64,000 nucleotides of DNA from Purpureocillium takamizusanense (lineage: Eukaryota; Ascomycota; Sordariomycetes; Hypocreales; Ophiocordycipitaceae), in NCBI RefSeq assembly GCF_022605165.1, contig NC_063068.1:5456001-5520000 (forward strand), read 5' to 3'. The notes beneath the pieces are model-generated. The model had not been told where the DNA came from. It was given only the letters and a program-made list of their open reading frames with translations, and searched no databases. Every line of letters starts with the position of its first letter. Position 1 is the stretch's first letter. A program made the position numbers and the translations under genes. Of this stretch, positions 21,640 through 34,715 are shown in pieces.

Positions 21640-24600
21640 AAGAGGAACTGGGAGGGAATTCTTTTGGAAGCGGAATGAAGACCGAGTGCAAGCAGGTAAC
21701 ACAAAGCCGCACCAGATGGTCTCCTGATAGTGTCCCGATGGTGAAGCGGCTGAGCGGCCCCGGGATGTCTTGGGCCCCCGCATCCTTCCTGAACAAGCCG
21801 CTATCGATGGCGTGCTGGCCGTGGCCCAGAGATGGGCAGCGCTCTGCGACTCATGCGTCCGGCGCGGACAGCCAGTCGTTGACTCGGCGCCGTCGGAGTC
21901 TGGCGGGAATAGAAGCAAATTATCCACACCGAGACGAGAGTCCTGCCGTGTTACCTTACCCTTGGCTTATGCCGGCCCGGCTTCCGCCCGCTACTACTAA
22001 CTTTAGCATGTATGTACTGGCGGCCGGCATTTCAATCCATCTTGCCGAGATGGAGGATCATGACGCCACGGCGCCGTTTGGGTTCGGGTCATGGCCAGTC
22101 ACGGCCTTCGCTGGGACCATTTAGGCAATAATTGAGCCGCAACGAAAGCCGCGCGCGCGCGAAGTGACTGCGTTTGACAATTATGCCAAGAGCACGTAGG
22201 CGCGTAATAAGGTAGGGCCTTCTCAAGGCCTCGGGGCGCACCCCGCATACGACGGGATGGGGTTGCGCGCAAGCAAGTCTGCCGCGGGCGCCAACCTCAG
22301 GGCGTCTAGTCTGGAGACAGCAAGCGGGTCGACGTGTTCAGTAGTGGCACGCGCGCCACCGAGCTGACGGCGCAGCACCTCACCTACGTGGAACCGTTGA
22401 ATGACACTATTCCATCCGTTGGGGGTGGCCAACGTGTGCCGAAGCAGCGTCCGGATGCCGACCGAAAAGCAAGAAGGCTGCAGCGCCAGCGTGGGTGGCG
22501 GGAATGAACTCTTCTGGACTTGTTCTTTTGTGCCCGTGGCTTGCTTGCCGCGGCGCATGTCGTGTTCTGTTGCTTGGCACGTTGCACGCACCATGTGTGT
22601 TTGCTTCCCTTGCGTCCTGCAGCGTAGAGCGTCAGTCATCCTTGACGTGCGAGGCATGACTTGCAGACTGCATGTCCACTTCGTTGCTTTTGCATGCCTA
22701 CGCATGCAGATTCCGTGCATTGGTCTAGTCAGGCCCGTTCGGCAACAGTATTTGTCGTTATGGTCGACGACTAACACGGCAAAAAGGGACGCCGTTTCGC
22801 CGCGCCAGTAACGGGGCGAAGCACAGCTCCAAAGGCTTCAGCTGTGGCAATGATAAGCTGAGCTGCCACTGGTTGGTGTTCCTCACATCGGGACAGTGAC
22901 GCCACTTCCAGCCCTCTGAAGTCAACACCCTCGGTTGGGCTTGGTCGATATTAGCTGCTCCCTGCTGTTAATTCCACCCATTTGGTTGGCCACTCATCCA
23001 CTGCTCCGTGACGAGGCTGTGTGCAGAGACGCATGGGCCCGGTGACGGCAATATGTTTATTACCGGAGCGGTCTGATCGAGCGGTCCGCCGTGTAAGCGC
23101 CACACCATTAAGTTGTTAGACGGCGGCCAGGTGGGTAAAGGCCTGACTCAGTGCCCCGGCGCGCAAGAGGCCATCAGGATCGCAAGAGAGGTGTTAGTAT
23201 CACGATTGTGGCATTTCGACACCGAGGATGCCGACAAAGTATCTAGGAATCTTGCATGCCGGATGAATGAACTGGGTTGGAGCGGTGAAGGCGGTGGCGC
23301 ACCCTCGTTCGCGTGAGACCCGAGTCACCCGACAGCGATGCGGCGGTCAAACGAGCATGGCCAAGAAACGGCGCGGAGGCATCCCGGTCTTTTTGACGCA
23401 CAGCCAACAAGGAAGGCTCGCCCCGGTCCTCAGTGTCTAAACCTTCCCTGAGCTGAACCACAAAAACGGCATCTGACCAACGAGGGATACCGGCGTCCCT
23501 GACTGCTCGTACTAGAAGTGTGTGTCAGAGAAAAAGAAAGTATAACGGTCTCTGTGAGTGTCGCCTTAGCGGCAATAGCTGCGTTGACGGGAGCGAGTAG
23601 GCGTGTCCTTGTGGCACATACATACAAAGCACACTCGGGCGAGAGGAATCTGGTGCACGGCACAGCGTTGTCTCCACGAAGCTCGCGACGGTATTGGGCG
23701 CAATGTGTGGCCAAAGAAGGAACTCTGGAATCTCTGGGCGATCAGTGTGGAGACTGGTCGACAATCCACTTGTCTCGAGAGGCGATGGTCTTACATGGTG
23801 CATATGCATGACAACGAAGAGCATGGAGCCCCTGAAACGGTCGAGAGCCCGCTCCTCAGGCGCCGTCACCGTGCCTGGGCTGGGGTTGCCGTCATGGCAG
23901 AAGCTCAGTCGCAAACGGGAGAGCTAGTGAAAGCAATAACGGTGGAAGCCTTCTAGAACGGCGGAGCCATGGGTCCTTTCGAGCCCCGCGGTCAGGGCCA
24001 CTTGCCTGCCCCGGTCCTTGAAGCAATCACACACTTTGCTCCCAGCGTCCCTCGTCGTCGGCGAGCCATCATCATGCTCTTGCCGGCGGGCCCTGTCGAT
24101 CGACGCCCTGTCCACGCGCTGCTAGAGAAGATGGTCAACCTGAGATGGGTTGGTGGGTTCTGCGGCCCACTACCAAGCAAGGCGGTCTGTCCGTCGTGGC
24201 CTTCCAGCAGCTGGCAGCGTCCACCACTTTGCCGGGCTGGTACGTACAATGTACGAAGTCGTAGTGGCCCCCTGGCTCCTCAAAGACACGCGATACGCTC
24301 CGCGATGCCAGTCTCGGCGCGGTTCGTCCCACCCAGCGCTGCAGTACATGCTGGTCCCACTCCGTCGTCACCAGCGGGCAGAGCCAAGAGATGGCGCGAG
24401 TCTTGCCAGAACGGTTATTAGCAGGGTGGGAGACCTTCCCAGAGCCCCAGCGCCGACACTACTACCAGGTCCGGTTGCGGGCGTCGGCTCGGGTCGCTAC
24501 AGAGCGGGGAGGCAAGCGTCGGGACGTGCTGTTGGCGCTGGACACCCCTGTGAGGGTCAGTACGTAGCGGGCGCCTCCGGCTTTGGAGGATCATGGCGAG

Positions 24601-26828
24601 CCGCTGGCTCGGCGTCCTCGGGATCCATACCTACCGGCCACAGCACGGACGGAGCATTGAAGGCCTCGAACGGTGCGAAGGAAGGGGAGAGGCGACCTGG
24701 GCCGCTTCTCAGGTCCCGAGCCGGGTGTCGTGTCGGTCGGTCGGTCGGTTTTCCTCGACGACGCATCAGTCCAAAGCCCCTTCACTTGCGACCTTTTGGA
24801 GATCTATGGCTTCGTGGCTGATGACACGGCATGCATGATCCAACGCTGGGGCGACCAAGGCAGGATCGGGACGCCCCCAAAGCTGATCACTCGGGGTCAT
24901 TAGCCAGAGACACAGAGGTCGCGTTGAGGTGGGGCGTCACAGGGGCATGGGGACAGGGGTGATGATGGGGCCTGAGCCAGGGGCCTCGGTTTGAGGGAGG
25001 CGGAAATTTCGAGCACGGCAGCGGCGGTGTCGTTGTCTGTCGTTGGCAATGTGGTGCATCAACTACCTCAGTTAACTGCGCGGCAGCCGTGGACGGGGAG
25101 GGACGCGAGGAAGCAAAGAGTTGAAGCCCCGTGTCGTGACAATCGTCAGGGCGGGCTTGCGGGGCGTCTGGTAGTGATTTGGCGCTGGATGCCGACAAAT
25201 TGCTGGTCAACAACGAGGACCACACCTGGCAGGGGCACGGCCAGCTCAGGATACCACTTTCGTCGGCGAAGCTGGAGGAGCGGGCGGGTATAGTGGCCTA
25301 GCAAGTTGGGCCGGGTGTCAGAGTCACTCATCAAACGCGCGTCGAGGACCGCGCACCGGGGGCACAGCCAGGCCAGCCGGGCCGGCTGCCTTGGGCATGT
25401 CAAGAATGACAAGTGAGCGAGGGGGAGAGGGCGACAGAGTGCAGTGCAGCGCGCAGACGTGTTCCTACGGAGGCGCAAAGTAAGTTATGTCGTTGGGCCC
25501 CCCAAGGCGAACAAGACAAGACGTACGGCGACCCGGAGACCCTGGCGAGGCGACGAGGGTCGTCGCCGTGGTGGAACCGGGCTCGCCCACCAGCGCCGGC
25601 GGGAGCAGGCGGGAGCACCACCACACCACATCCACCTCGTCCGCCACCACCACCACCCACAGCGACTGCATATTAAAGACGGGACCGGGCCCCTCCAACC
25701 CGGCATCCCTGGCGCCTCTTTGTCTGCTTGGGCTCTCGTACCTCACTGCCCATTGCGTTCCTGAAAGGTACCTAAGGTACCTCCCTTACCTACTGCACTG
25801 CGCAGTGCGTACCTCATGTACTGTACAGCATCTTGCCCAGGAAGCATCGTACGTCCCAAGTACTTTGTACCTCTAGTACCTGCATAGTACAGTTCCATAG
25901 GCAGGTACGAACGGGGCACAGAGCACGCTACTGTTGGCTTCCCAAGAGTCCATTGCCTACCTAAGGTACCTAGCATTATACCTACGGTCCGGGCGCCGCC
26001 TGCCTTTCCTTCACCCATCCCTCTGTCCGCTGTCGGTTGTCTGCTGTCCGCTGTCCGCCGCCCGCCCTTTGGCACGTCGCCCCTCGCTGCACCTCACCTT
26101 CCTTATTACTCGGACCGTTCCATCGCTGTTCGGCACCGGCTGCGACTGCGTGTGTCCTAGGTTGCTTGCCTTGCAAGGCTCTTCGCCCGCTCTTGCCTTC
26201 GTCGCGCCGTCCGAGGACCTTCTTATTTGCCGCGGGGCTCTCTCGCTCGCGCCTTCTTCCTTGGCCCCTTACTTCCTTTCCTTCTTGCCTTCCTTCTTTT
26301 ATCCCCATTCCGCCTTCTGCTCCCTTTCTCCCGTTGCGCAAGCTACGTACTGCGTCATTTGCATCCACCACTCCTCCATTGCGCCTTCTCTTTGCGCCTG
26401 CGACTTCCTGCGTCGCGATTCGAGCTGTGGAGGAAGGTGCGTTGTGGTGGACCTAGCAGCATCGGCTCGGCCTTCGCCAACCTTCTTGCCTTCGCGTCCC
26501 TCCCGAGCCAACCCCTTCCGCCTCGACACCCGAGCTGTCGTCGAGTCGTTGCGCCCCGACGCCCACCTTCGCCGCCCAACTGGTGCTGCACTGACGGAGC
26601 TGCGCAGCATCGACCGTCTTTTCTCAACCCAGACGCTTGGTCGCACCCGTGAATGCTCGATCGGCTGTCGTGAAATCGCACTTTGCGCACCTGCCGGTAC
26701 CCCTCGGGGCCGCAACCCGACCAAACGGAGCCTGCCCCTCGCCGGCTGCCTCACCGCGGTCCCGTAATCAACAACAGCACGGGAACCATTCGCTAAGCAA
26801 CCCCGCGCAAGCACACGAGTGTTTCGCA
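21640..26828. other. 5.2-kb gene-free region upstream of the SDR gene
   Basis: No open frame here shows family motifs or splice-compatible continuation. Frames of 100-280 codons occur on both strands, including one at 25934-26767, but they follow base composition. The last 0.8 kb is a strongly pyrimidine-rich leader of the SDR gene. Near-palindromic TACCTAAGGTA copies lie at 25768-25778 and 25958-25968, and TACTTTGTA at 25861-25869. No transposon ends or coding remnants were recognised. Confidence 0.5.
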
Positions 26829-28092
26829 ATGGCCGACGAGAAGCCCTCGGTCCTCATCATCGGTGGCCTGGGCTACATCGGCCGCTTTCTAGCCCTCCAC
26901 ATCCATCGGAACCAGCTTGCTTCTGACGTGCGCCTCGTGGACAAGGTGCTTCCCCAGCTTGCGTGGCTCGCCCCGGAATTCTCCGACGCATGTTCGCAAG
27001 ACAAGTTTATGCAAGCCGACGCTAGCAGAACAGGTAAGTCGGGTTGTGTGTTTTGAGCCCTCACGGAATACATGGCTGATGGAGGTCTGTTTCCCTCCCG
27101 TGTAGAGGGCTTGGCTAGGATTTTCGACCGTTCGGACGGAAAGCAATGGGACTATGTCTTCAATTGCGGCGGCGAGACGCGATACTCTCAAGAAGATGAG
27201 GTGTACAAGTTGAGGTCGTTGAACCTGTCCCTAGCTGTCGGCAATGAGGCGGCCAAGAGGAAAGTCAAGGTATTTGTGGAGCTGAGCACCGGCATGGTAT
27301 ACAAGTCGGACTCGTCTCCCAGCAAAGAAAAGGACAAGCTCAAGCCTTGGAACAAGATTGCAGTGTTCAAGCTGCAGGCGGAGGAGGAACTGGCAAAGAT
27401 CGCGGGGTAGGTCCGCTGAGCATGGTACCACATCGGGTCTGAGCTGACACGCTGCCACTGCTTACAGACTTAACCTCGTCATCGTACGCCTCCCTCATGT
27501 CTACGGCCCATACGCCTCACAGTGGGTCGCAACGGCACTGTGCATGGCGCGCGTCTACCAGCACCTCGAAGGCGAGATGAAGTGGCTGTGGACCAAGGAC
27601 CTGCGTACCAACACGGTGCACATCGACGACGCCACCCGTGCCCTCTGGGAGATCGCCGCGTGGCACGCTGCTGGCCAGGCGAAATGGGATGCCGCCGAGA
27701 TGGGGCCGGTACCGACCTTCAATGTCGTGGACAAGAGCGAGGCCAACCAGGGGACCATGGCAGACATCATTGGTGCCATATTCCAGATTGAGACGGGCTT
27801 CCAGGGCCAGCTGATTAGCACGTTTGCGCGCATGAACCTGGACAGCGTTGTGGACGACGTCAACGACGAAATCCTAGGCCCATGGGCCGAGCTACTTCAC
27901 GACGCGGGCATCACCAGGCCGGGCCCGCTGACGCCGTTTATGGAGAAGGAGCTGCTGAAAGATACCGACCTGAGCATGGATGGCAGTAGGCTCGAGACTC
28001 TGCTGGGCTTCAAGTACGAGAAGCCGAAAATCACCAAAGAGCTGGTGGTGGAGGTGATTGAGAGCTACAAAAGGATGAAGTGGTGGCCATGA
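26829..28092 (+). CDS. Extended SDR, NAD-dependent epimerase/dehydratase family (atypical)
   Basis: Three exons, 26829-27033, 27106-27406 and 27468-28092, give 376 residues. The N-terminus VLIIGGLGYIGRFLALHI carries the Rossmann GxxGxxG nucleotide-binding motif, and DYVFNCGGETRYSQEDE sits where SDRs have the NAG-type strand. VFVELSTGMVYKSD provides the usual Ser/Thr, and VRLPHVYGPYASQW is the post-strand 6 motif. The YxxxK pair is not intact: the Lys is in AVFKLQAEEEL, but the position four residues before it is Ile instead of Tyr. The C-terminal half (NTVHIDDATRALWEIAAW and later) matches the substrate-binding part of NAD-dependent epimerases. The substrate is unknown. Loss of Tyr suggests altered chemistry or a binding or scaffold role, as in other atypical SDRs. 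Confidence 0.9.
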
Positions 28093-31000
28093 GGGGACAG
28101 AAGGCAAGCGAGGTAAAAGCACTCACTGACTTTGGGGATAAAACGGACGGTCTGCCGGCCCGACTCTTCGAGGTCGATGCGCCCCGTGGGAACGAGGCAT
28201 GGCCCCTGCCACATTGACCACGGGAAGGGCAGCCCAAGGCGTAATTACACGGCGAGACCTGGCTATGCGATGCCGATACTAGTGTTGTCGGCGGGCCAGA
28301 TGTCTCTCGTGGTAGATGACGGCGCTGAACAACGGGTAGAGTCTAGCAGTGTATGAGTAGAGGATATGATAGCCCGAGGAGTCCGTGTGAACGTGACTGA
28401 GGGAGAAGGGCATTATGCAACGAAAGATTGAACGGTCCTTCCCTTGCTGATGGGCCAGTCGACAGACATAGTGTGATGTGACACGAGGACGACGCAGGAC
28501 GGTGGCGGTGCTGCCGTGGATGGCAGATACTAGAAGTAGCTTGGCATGACGGCAACGGCACATGTTGTCCCGAGGCAGAGCAAGGACTGCCGCCCGAGGG
28601 ACCTTGCATATTACTCAGAGGTAGGACAGCTTGGCAGATGAGGCGCAATGGAGGTGCAGAGGGATCGATCCTGTCATCTCTGCGTTGCAGACACGAGTGC
28701 AAGTTGCGAAGCACGGCGGGATGGCAGCTGTCGTGCGACGCGGGCAGCATCTCGCATGATTTCTTGATGGAGCATGTGCAGAGCCTTGCGCGCGTCAGTC
28801 TCGCCGGCCGGGAGCCGGGATAGGAAGTAGGCGCGGCTCGCCCTGAGACAGAGCGGGCAGAGAGACGTTTCGTCTGTCTTGGGACTGTCTGGGGATCTAG
28901 GTAAGTAGTTACTATTTTAAGAATGGAGGGTGGGTTCCGCACACGTACAACCCACACGAAGGAATGTAGGAAAATGTGCTTCGTAGTACGGTATACTTGT
29001 GTAGCACAGCGTGTTGGCGGTCGGCTTGGATGCCTAGGTACTAACCTAAGGTATTATCTAGGTACCGACAGGGACTCGGAATGTACGTAGTAGGTACTAC
29101 CTTAGGTAAGGTAGGTACTAAGGTCTCTCTATTCAGCGAGGTGCAGACGCAGGAGCGCATGTACTGTATGTAGAGCGAGCGAGCGACTTACAAATCACGG
29201 GTTGTGGCCTGCATGCATGCGGTTGTGCGAGTAATAATAGATAAGGTAAATAGCAAGCGAGTGAGTGGGTGTGAGTACTGGCAGGCAGGTAGGCAGGCAG
29301 GCAAGCGGGCGGGCTGATGTGAAGACTCCCTCGGCAGATTCCTGTGTCCTGACCGCATGGTAGTGAGTGGCACCAGCAGTAGGTACTTTAGGTAGCACGT
29401 AGTTCAGGCTGGGCGGCGGCGCCAGGGGGAGAGAAATAAAGACGAGGTTCCCTGCGGGCCACATGGTCTTGTTTTCCGTGAACACTTTTATCCGCACAGG
29501 ACGGGGAACATAGGTGGACGTAGGTGGTGGTGGTGGTCGGCTGGATGGCTGGCTGCAGGAGGACGGGAGCCGTTCCCCGGGCGTCCGGCGGCTGCGGCTG
29601 CGGCTGCGGCCCGGCTGATGTCGAGTTTTGGCATGTGCAGCGCGTGCAGCTCCGAGCAGGAACAGGAACAAGGGACAGTAACGGCGGCGGCGGCGGGCAG
29701 CGGCAAGGCTTACGTAGCAGCAGGACGTGTAGAAGCAAAAAGAGGATCAATGGATGGGTATGATGGGGTACGTACGTATGCTGTACAGTATGGGGAGTGA
29801 GGAGGGGGGCCGAGGGACCGGGGCCCCGCGGCGGCGGACGGAGGAGGTCCACGAAAAGAGCCATTGCTCCGGAATGACGGGGAGGGAGGAGGTTGCTGGT
29901 GGTTTTTTTTTTTGGGCGGCGGCGCTTCGTGGTGGATGGACGTTGGCGGCCGGCGTACCGTACGAGGTACTCACTAAGCGGCGGTGGTTGTGCCGGCCGG
30001 GGCTGACCTCGGTGTGGCGGACCGTCTTCCGATTGACAGGTGGTAACATGCTCGGCAAAGAAGAGTCTTGCTGCGCTGGAGGGCACACGGATAGTTCAAT
30101 CCGCCTATGCTAGTAGGTAAGTAATTCAGGTACCGAATTGAAACGAAGTACCATGTCAGCTAGCATACTGCTAAGACGTATAGAGTTGATGGTTCTGCCG
30201 GATGGATGAATGGATGGACTCTCAACTCGGACACTCGACCGGGCAACTCACCCCGCAATGCCCCCCCCCAGGCGCTGGCGTCGTCGAGACCCTCCGTGTA
30301 TACGTACTACCACAGTACAGTAAGACCCTGCTACCTAGGTACGATTGCCTACTAAGGCGGGAACTCTTCTCACCTTGCGCCCCGCCCGACCGACTCCAAA
30401 AAGAGGTCCCCTGGCCGAACGAACGCACGCGAACCCAACAGGCCAAGGGTGGTGGGTGGCAGTGGTAGGTACGTACATGTAGTACCAGCCCGCGCTTTGT
30501 CGACGTCGTCCACCACGGGGGCGGGGTGCGCTTTTCCCCCACGCGCTACGCCCAGGAGGGGCGCTCACCGTGCGCCGTCGACCTCGGCCGGACCAGTGTC
30601 GGGCGACCCATTCGTCGTGGCTTCTTTGGCCCTCGCAGCTTGTTTCCCCCGAGGGCTCGTAGAGAGGGTGGTGTGTGTACGTGAGAGCGAGAGGAAGAGT
30701 CAAAAAGCCCAGGGCTCGGTCAGGATACAGCGCAAGTAAAGTGTGGTGAGCTACCTAATCAAGGTACCGTACTTGGGCAGGCATTCAAAAGGTTCCCCCT
30801 CCTCGCCTCCCCTCATCTCCGCATTCTTATTCCTCCAAGACGCACCAATGTACTGTACATACGAGGGAGTGACAACGGGAACACGTTAATTTTTCCGTTA
30901 GTGCGTAGTGGCACAAGGCTGTGAATGTCCAGGATGCCTCTATTGGATCGCATGGCTGGCTGGCCGGCTGGCTGGCTTCCATGTGAAAGTGTCCCGCCGC

Positions 31001-31404
31001 CCGGCCCCGCCTCCACCTCCGCCGCCCGCCCCTCGTCTGGTCGTCGTCGTCGTCGCGCCAGGCACATGCACATGCTCGACGAGGCATGCAGGCGGGCAGG
31101 CAGGCTCACACACGCGCGCGCACACGCCGTCGTCGCCCTCGGGGGGGGTCGTCATCCATTGATAAACCCGCGAGGCGTCGCACGCACACCGTCTTCCAGC
31201 CCCCCTCCGAAGCGCTCTTCTCTCTCTCCGACTCACTCACTCACCTTTTTGCGCAACGCAATTAGTTCCTCTTGAGTGTCTTCCCTTCTGTACGAAGTTA
31301 GGCCTGGTGTCTTGACGAACAAGAACACGTGCGACACAACACACACACACTTTCTCTCCTCCGCTCCTCAAACCGCACGCACGCACGCACGCGACTCTGC
31401 AACA
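28093..31404. other. Intergenic region with TACCTWAGGTA motifs and microsatellites
   Basis: About 3.3 kb with no supportable gene. Contains TACCTTAGGTA at 29098-29108 with related CTAGGTAC/CCTAAGGTA sequence around 29039-29123, a GGCAGGCAGGTA-type tandem at 29279-29310, and GCTGCG repeats near 29590-29613. (CACG)n and (CA)n runs occur just before the calycin-like gene (31330-31395). Frames of 100-230 codons on the minus strand lack motifs. Confidence 0.5.
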
Positions 31405-32214
31405 ATGGCTGCTCCCGCGGAAAAGACCACCAAGAACCTCAGTGGCCAATGGGTCCTGGTACGTTTGTGCTTTTGTCATGGCGATGTGCTGATGGCGCCT
31501 CCCCTCTCGCGCGCTCCTTGTGCGCGCGCCCTCGCTAGCTTCCCCTCCCCCTTCCTCAATGCAACTCGCGCTCGCCTGCCCCCTTGAGGCGAAAGGGCAG
31601 CAGCATCTCGCTCTCTCTCTCTCTCCAAAAAAAAAAAAATAAAAAAAAATTGTCCGAGTCCACCTACGTGCTGACACCATGCTCGTCGCCGCCTCCCGCA
31701 GAACAAGGAGCTCTCCGACTCGGCCGAGCCGGGCCTCGTGATCCAAGGGATCGGCTTCCTCGTGCGCAAGGGCATCGGGATGGCCACCATCACCATCGAC
31801 GTCAACCAGTACGAGGCGCCCCCCAAGGCGCCCTCGACGGCCGACGGCACCTTCACGCACATCGACATCGAGCAGTCGGCCTCGGGCCTGAGCTCCACCA
31901 AGGAGGCCCGCTGCCTCGACGACCTGCAGCGCGAGCACTCCGACTGGCTCTTCGGCAACGTCAAGGGCCAGACCGCCTGGGTCTCGGTCGCCGACATCGA
32001 CGACGAGTACCTTGGCAAGGGCTGGCTGTCCGAGGGAGGCGACGGCAAGAACCTCATCCGCAGCCACGTCGTCAGCCAGGACAGCGGCTGGACCGCTACC
32101 CAGGTCTGGGGCTTCCAGGACATCAACGGCGAGCGGAGGTACTGCCGCAAAATTGTCATTGCCAAGGATGACCAGCGTGCCGAGTTTCGCTTCGTCTACG
32201 ACTACCAGAGCTAG
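31405..32214 (+). CDS. Conserved fungal calycin/lipocalin-like protein
   Basis: Exon 1 (31405-31458, 18 codons) ends GQWVL at a GTACGT donor. The 243-nt intron contains CT and poly-A runs and ends GCAG at 31701. Exon 2 is 31702-32214; total 188 residues. The opening NLSGQWVLNKELSDSAEPGL, a GxW motif near the N-terminus, and alternating beta-strand-like segments (ATITIDVNQYE, FTHIDIEQSA, KGQTAWVSV, WTATQVWGF, RRYCRKIVIA, FRFVYDYQS) suggest a small beta barrel of the calycin/lipocalin kind, possibly lipid-binding. It lacks a signal peptide, so a cytosolic location is likely. Similar proteins are annotated in many ascomycetes without known function. It converges on the CBS-domain gene. Gene model confidence is high; the fold assignment is moderate. 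Confidence 0.8.
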
Positions 32215-32996
32215 ATGGATGGCAACGAACGGCCGACGACGTCAAGACTCGGCTCCCCTGGGCCCCTGTTGTGGCTGATGAAGCGCGCGGGGTTCGGATG
32301 GGTGAGTTGGGGCAAGTCCGTTCCTGCAGTTGATGCGGGATCGTGTGTGTGTGTGGAGAAGAAAGCTACGTATAGGGAGCATGCGCTGCGGTGCCCACTT
32401 GATAGCGACATGGTGCGCGCGCGCACCCGGACGGGCTTGCACGGACGAGATGAATGATAGATGTAGAACAATCGCCGAATGTATTTTGTAATACTCCTTC
32501 CCCCTAGCCTCATGGGCGATGTGCTGTGCCATGATATGGGGCAACGTTGGCGTGAAGCAGGAATTTGCCTCGGCAAAACCAAGTACATCACGCGCCCCCA
32601 TGCGTCGCCAAATCGTTCCCAGCGCTTTTCCTCCGCCCAGCAAAGCTTGTCCCTGCTTCTTGGCTGGTTGGTCTGTAGTTGTCCCTGAGCTTCCGTGGGA
32701 CAAGATAGACGTCTCATTCCCACCATAGCGGAGCGGGGATCATCCTGCCAACAAATGTGCGTGCAGGCTGCGTGCATGCACCTGCGCCCAGCCGTCACCC
32801 GCAGCCGCTGCGGGGCGGCTTCGGACACGCACATGTCCAGCTAGCTTCGGCGCTCATATGTCCCCAATCATGACCCAATCTGCATCATATTCTCTCTCGT
32901 CGATCCGCCTCTTTGCCGAGCCGCCGCCGCCGCTGCTGCTGCTGCTGCTACTGTGCTAGGCACTAGCCAGGTACCCAGGGGTGAGAGCCCTCGGTT
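32215..32996. other. Convergent intergenic region
   Basis: About 780 bp between two 3' ends. It shows a (CTG/CCG)n microsatellite near 32930-32950 and no supportable gene. Confidence 0.5.
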
Positions 32997-33675
32997 TCAA
33001 GCAGGCCGGCGCTTGACAAACTCGTCGAGGTCCTGCACGGTGGCAACGCCGAGGACGAAGCGCCTGTTCTCGTCGGTGATGACGGCGAACTCCTGCTTCC
33101 AGTCGCCGCCGGACACGCCGCCGCGGAAGAAGTCCTCGAGGGCCTCGAGGGGCGTGTCCATGGTGATGACGCGGTAGGCGCGGCCGCGGCGCTGGAAGCG
33201 CGTCATGGCGGCGCTGAGGGGGTCGTCGGGCCGCACGCGCCCGGCGTCGAGGAGGGCCTGCAGGTGCGGGATGGAGATGTAGCCGAGGAGGGCGCGCGTG
33301 TGGGAGTCGACGACGGTGAGGTGCGTGTAGTCGCGCTCAAAGGCGGAGAGAAGGGCGAGCGAGATGGCGTCGGAAGGGTTGAGCGACAGGGCGGCGGGCG
33401 GGTCGAGGTCCTCGACGGTGGCCTGTTTTCCCGACGCCCAATACATGTAAGCAGAGGTGCTGGGCACATCAAGTGTCCTGCTTGGACGAAGCGACGAGGA
33501 ATGTTTCTGCTACATATCTCGGACGAGGGGTAATAACTGGAGGCGAGGGAAAGAGGGAGGGAGGGGAGGAGAGTCGACGTACCCCGCGATAGCGTGACGA
33601 CCATTGCGAGACAAAGGCCTGGTTAGGCGCCGCGGCTGGCGGCGGCGTGGAGTGCTTGAGCGTTGCCGAAGCCAT
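32997..33675 (-). CDS. CBS-domain protein
   Basis: Exon 1 (33675-33583) encodes 31 residues beginning MASATLKHSTPPP. A 160-nt intron (GTACGT donor, AACAG acceptor) follows, and exon 2 (33422-32997) encodes the rest; total about 172 residues. After ATVEDLDPPAALSLNPSDAI there are two CBS motifs. The first runs to about residue 95 (ALLSAFERDYTHLTVVDSHT, LLGYISIPHLQALLDAG). The second follows it (AYRVITMDTPLEALEDFF, QEFAVITDENRRFVLGVATV, DLDEFVKRR). A CBS pair forms a Bateman module that binds adenosyl nucleotides such as AMP, ATP or SAM. The protein has no other domain, so it probably acts as a stand-alone sensor or partner subunit. There is no clear signal peptide. Confidence 0.87.
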
Positions 33676-34715
33676 GATTGTGCCGAGGTAGATGACGCCG
33701 GAGAGGGAGGAGAGGGAGAGGGAGCAAGAATTCGCTGCGCACCGTGAGAGCGTTTGCGGTGGAGAGCTGTGGTGTGGTGTGGTGGTGAATACGTAGGTGG
33801 CAGGGAAGACGCTTGGGCGGCCGCCCAGGGACTCGGCAGAAAAAGAAGACTTTGGGCGAGCCATGCGTCGCGCGGCCTGGGTGGGTGAGCCAGGCTTGCC
33901 GGGTCAGGGATTTCTGCACTCCGGGGGGGTGGGGGGGGGGGGGGGCGGCGGCTGGCTCGTTAGTAGCACTCCCATTGGCCATAGCTGTGCTTGTGTGTAA
34001 AGCTCCCCTCCCTCCACCAAAAGTCATTCTCGCCATCTTGCCAGCTCCAACAGCAAAGCAGACCACGCCAATGACACCCATCAGATCCCTGAACCTACGA
34101 GGTGTGCTGATATCATATCTCATCACGACATGCTCTCTTCCTAACACTTACGCGATTCAGCTATTGACATGAAGAAAGAGCCTGAGCTATGCAGTGCTCG
34201 CCGATATGCCCGCTTGCCGCTTTGAGCCGTTTTGTCCAGACAGTCCACCAGTCCATCGCCATGGCCTGCTCGACATCAACGAATACTCAACTTTTTTGAT
34301 TACAAAAAAACGCTATCAGAAGATGGATCAAGCAGTTGCTCTACTCGGCTGAGCCGCAACGCGACAACATGAAGATCACACATCTGACTTTGCAGGAAGC
34401 GTGAAGCCTCGGCCCTCGAATATCTTGGCCACAGCATCAAGGCACATGCGCTGCAAGAGCCGTCCAATGGTTATTCATATCGAGCGCAATGATGGGTTTC
34501 TCGACCACAACCGTGCTACATCCAGTAGAGCCTAGCGCTCTCCCATATGACGGCTACAGGTCCCCCCTGAATCCAACTTGACTTACAAGTCGCTGAAACC
34601 AAACGGCACCCGTGCGTCACTCTACGAAGTATTCTATGCCCTGACTACAACCCGGCCTTTCTATCTACACCAGTACATTACCAGTCCACATTGTCAAGTT
34701 ATTCCCAGCTCACGT
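33676..34715. other. Intergenic region between CBS and MFS genes
   Basis: About 1 kb with no supportable gene. It contains a G7-T-G15 tract at 33923-33945 and TACGAAGTA at 34623-34631. The segment 34160-34700 is less GC-rich than the surrounding genes and shows no motif. Confidence 0.5.

Noticed and set aside
20575..21927. 450-codon minus-strand frame antisense to the capping protein gene
   Set aside because: It mirrors the GC3-biased coding strand, crosses that gene's introns without splice logic, and has no family motifs.
23969..24821. Overlapping 150-223 codon frames in the 5.2-kb gap
   Set aside because: Several phases are open at once, none has motifs or codon bias matching the real genes, so they look like GC-driven noise.
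25934..26767. 277-codon plus-strand frame before the SDR gene
   Set aside because: Encoded by a pyrimidine-rich leader; composition is Ser/Pro/Leu-biased with no domain; more likely 5' UTR and promoter.
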